NCBI GenBank assembly: GCA_002428085.1
Contig: DJAA01000003.1
Span: forward strand, 7,537 to 22,194
From: Sulfurimonas sp. UBA6014
GTDB taxonomy: Bacteria > Campylobacterota > Campylobacteria > Campylobacterales > Sulfurimonadaceae
Reading direction: 5' to 3'
Length of the DNA: 14,658 nt
A model generated the notes under the pieces. The model was not told where the DNA came from, ran no database searches, and was given only the letters and a program-made list of their open reading frames with translations. Position 1 is the first letter of the stretch, and each line of letters starts with the position of its first letter. The position numbers and the translations under genes are program-made. This document shows positions 13,694-14,658 of the stretch, one piece after another.

Positions 13694-14658
13694 ATGAACA
13701 AATTATTTGAACCAAAACTATGGAGTCTGCTAAAAATAGGCATCACTAAAGAGCAGGTGGTATCTGACGTTCTTGCGGGAATCGTTGTTGGAATTGTCGC
13801 ACTGCCTCTTGCGATTGCTTTTGCTGTTGCCTCAGGTGTTTCGCCAGAAAAAGGGATAATCACTGCCATAATAGCAGGCTTTTTAATTTCTCTGCTTGGT
13901 GGAAGCCGCGTGCAAATCGGTGGTCCAACAGGTGCATTTATCGTTATTGTATATGCGATTATTGAACAGTATGGCGTTGATGGATTGATTATTTCGACTA
14001 TCATGTCTGGAGTGATTTTAATTATCTTTGGACTTTTAAAACTTGGTGCACTCCTTAAATACTTTCCCCATCCTCTTATCGTAGGGTTTACAAGTGGGAT
14101 TGCGCTTGTAATTTTTTCTACGCAGATAAAAGATGCACTGGGTTTAGATATTGAAAAACTTCCTTCAGAATTTTTTGAAAAATGGTCTACTTATTTTTCT
14201 CATCTTCATGAAGTAAACTTCTATGCTCTTGGAATTACTGCGATTACAATACTTATCACTCTTTATTCTACAAAATTTATCAAAAAGATACCTGGTTCTT
14301 TTATCGCGATTATTGTTATGACTGTTCTTGTTCAAATGATGGATATTCCCGTTACCACGATAGAGTCTTTTTTTGGTCAAATTAGCAGTAATATTGATTT
14401 TGCACTTCCATCTTTTGAACTTAGTAATTTAGCTCTTTATATTGCTCCAGCACTTACCATCGCACTTTTAGGCGGCATAGAATCTCTGCTCTCCGCAGTT
14501 GTCTCTGATGGCATGATAAGTGGAAATCACCGCTCAAATACAGAATTGATAGCACAGGGTGTCGCCAATATTGTCACCCCATTTTTTGGAGGAATTCCAG
14601 CAACAGGAGCAATTGCTAGAACTGCTACAAATGTGAAAAATGGCGGGCGAACCCCTAT
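13694..14658 (+). CDS. SulP-family inorganic anion transporter (partial, C-terminus off the right edge)
   Basis: This is the N-terminal 321 residues of an inner-membrane SulP transporter, a family that moves sulfate, bicarbonate or other anions with cation coupling or by exchange. Family marks are LAGIVVGIVALPLAIAFAVA (28-47), GGPTGAF (76-82), SDGMISGNHRSN (271-282) and the diagnostic GGIPATGAIARTATNVKNGG (299-318). At least eight hydrophobic segments are visible. The remaining helices and any C-terminal STAS domain lie beyond the window. No good ribosome-binding site precedes ATG 13694, but no other in-frame start fits. TATACT at 13647-13652 or TATAAA at 13663-13668 could be its -10. The substrate cannot be decided from this part. 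Confidence 0.93.
   Translation, partial: MNKLFEPKLWSLLKIGITKEQVVSDVLAGIVVGIVALPLAIAFAVASGVSPEKGIITAIIAGFLISLLGGSRVQIGGPTGAFIVIVYAIIEQYGVDGLIISTIMSGVILIIFGLLKLGALLKYFPHPLIVGFTSGIALVIFSTQIKDALGLDIEKLPSEFFEKWSTYFSHLHEVNFYALGITAITILITLYSTKFIKKIPGSFIAIIVMTVLVQMMDIPVTTIESFFGQISSNIDFALPSFELSNLALYIAPALTIALLGGIESLLSAVVSDGMISGNHRSNTELIAQGVANIVTPFFGGIPATGAIARTATNVKNGGRTP

Noticed and set aside
13694..14658. Assigning the SulP protein as a sulfate or bicarbonate transporter
   Set aside because: The C-terminal part and downstream neighbours (for example a carbonic anhydrase) are outside the window, and the visible motifs do not separate substrates.

Overview
This is an AT-rich stretch of ordinary chromosome from a member of the Campylobacterota (the former Epsilonproteobacteria). 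A sulfur-oxidising Sulfurimonas-type organism is my best guess. That assignment is inference: it rests on protein character, tight overlapping gene packing, TATAAT-type -10 boxes without obvious -35 boxes, a sigma-54 promoter in front of flagellar rod genes, and a c-type cytochrome beside housekeeping genes. No mobile elements, CRISPR arrays, tRNA or rRNA genes were seen, and base composition does not shift visibly along the window.

Left part (1-4765, minus strand): a compact seven-gene cluster read leftwards from folD through lepB, an M50 membrane protease, rpiB, a small membrane-anchored coiled-coil protein and apt to trpB, which runs off the left edge. Gaps are 0-12 bases or overlaps, so this looks like one operon. 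It mixes one-carbon metabolism, protein export, membrane proteolysis, pentose phosphates, purine salvage and tryptophan synthesis.

Middle part (4766-9910): divergently from folD runs a small periplasmic mono-haem cytochrome c followed by a CitE/HpcH-type lyase homologue. Converging on these is a TonB-like protein that starts with TTG. Divergent from it is a hemL operon: hemL, an AtpZ/AtpI-like gene and an uncharacterised four-helix membrane protein. This operon converges on the rpoD transcription unit at a perfect 14-bp inverted repeat that contains both stop codons.

Right part (9221-14658): rpoD (minus strand) is followed by an uncharacterised, possibly PAS-like protein. Divergent from rpoD are two flagellar rod genes (flgF-like and flgG) behind a clear sigma-54 -24/-12 element. 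A probable terminator follows, and then a SulP-family anion transporter cut by the right edge.

The sigma factor RpoD would read the TATAAT promoters seen here, whereas the rod genes beside it carry a sigma-54 promoter. Most genes are recognisable housekeeping genes. The less explained items are three uncharacterised proteins (1659-1991, 8710-9216, 9221-9910), the cytochrome/CitE-like pair, and the symmetric convergent gene end at 9204-9233. I found no convincing new multi-gene system.
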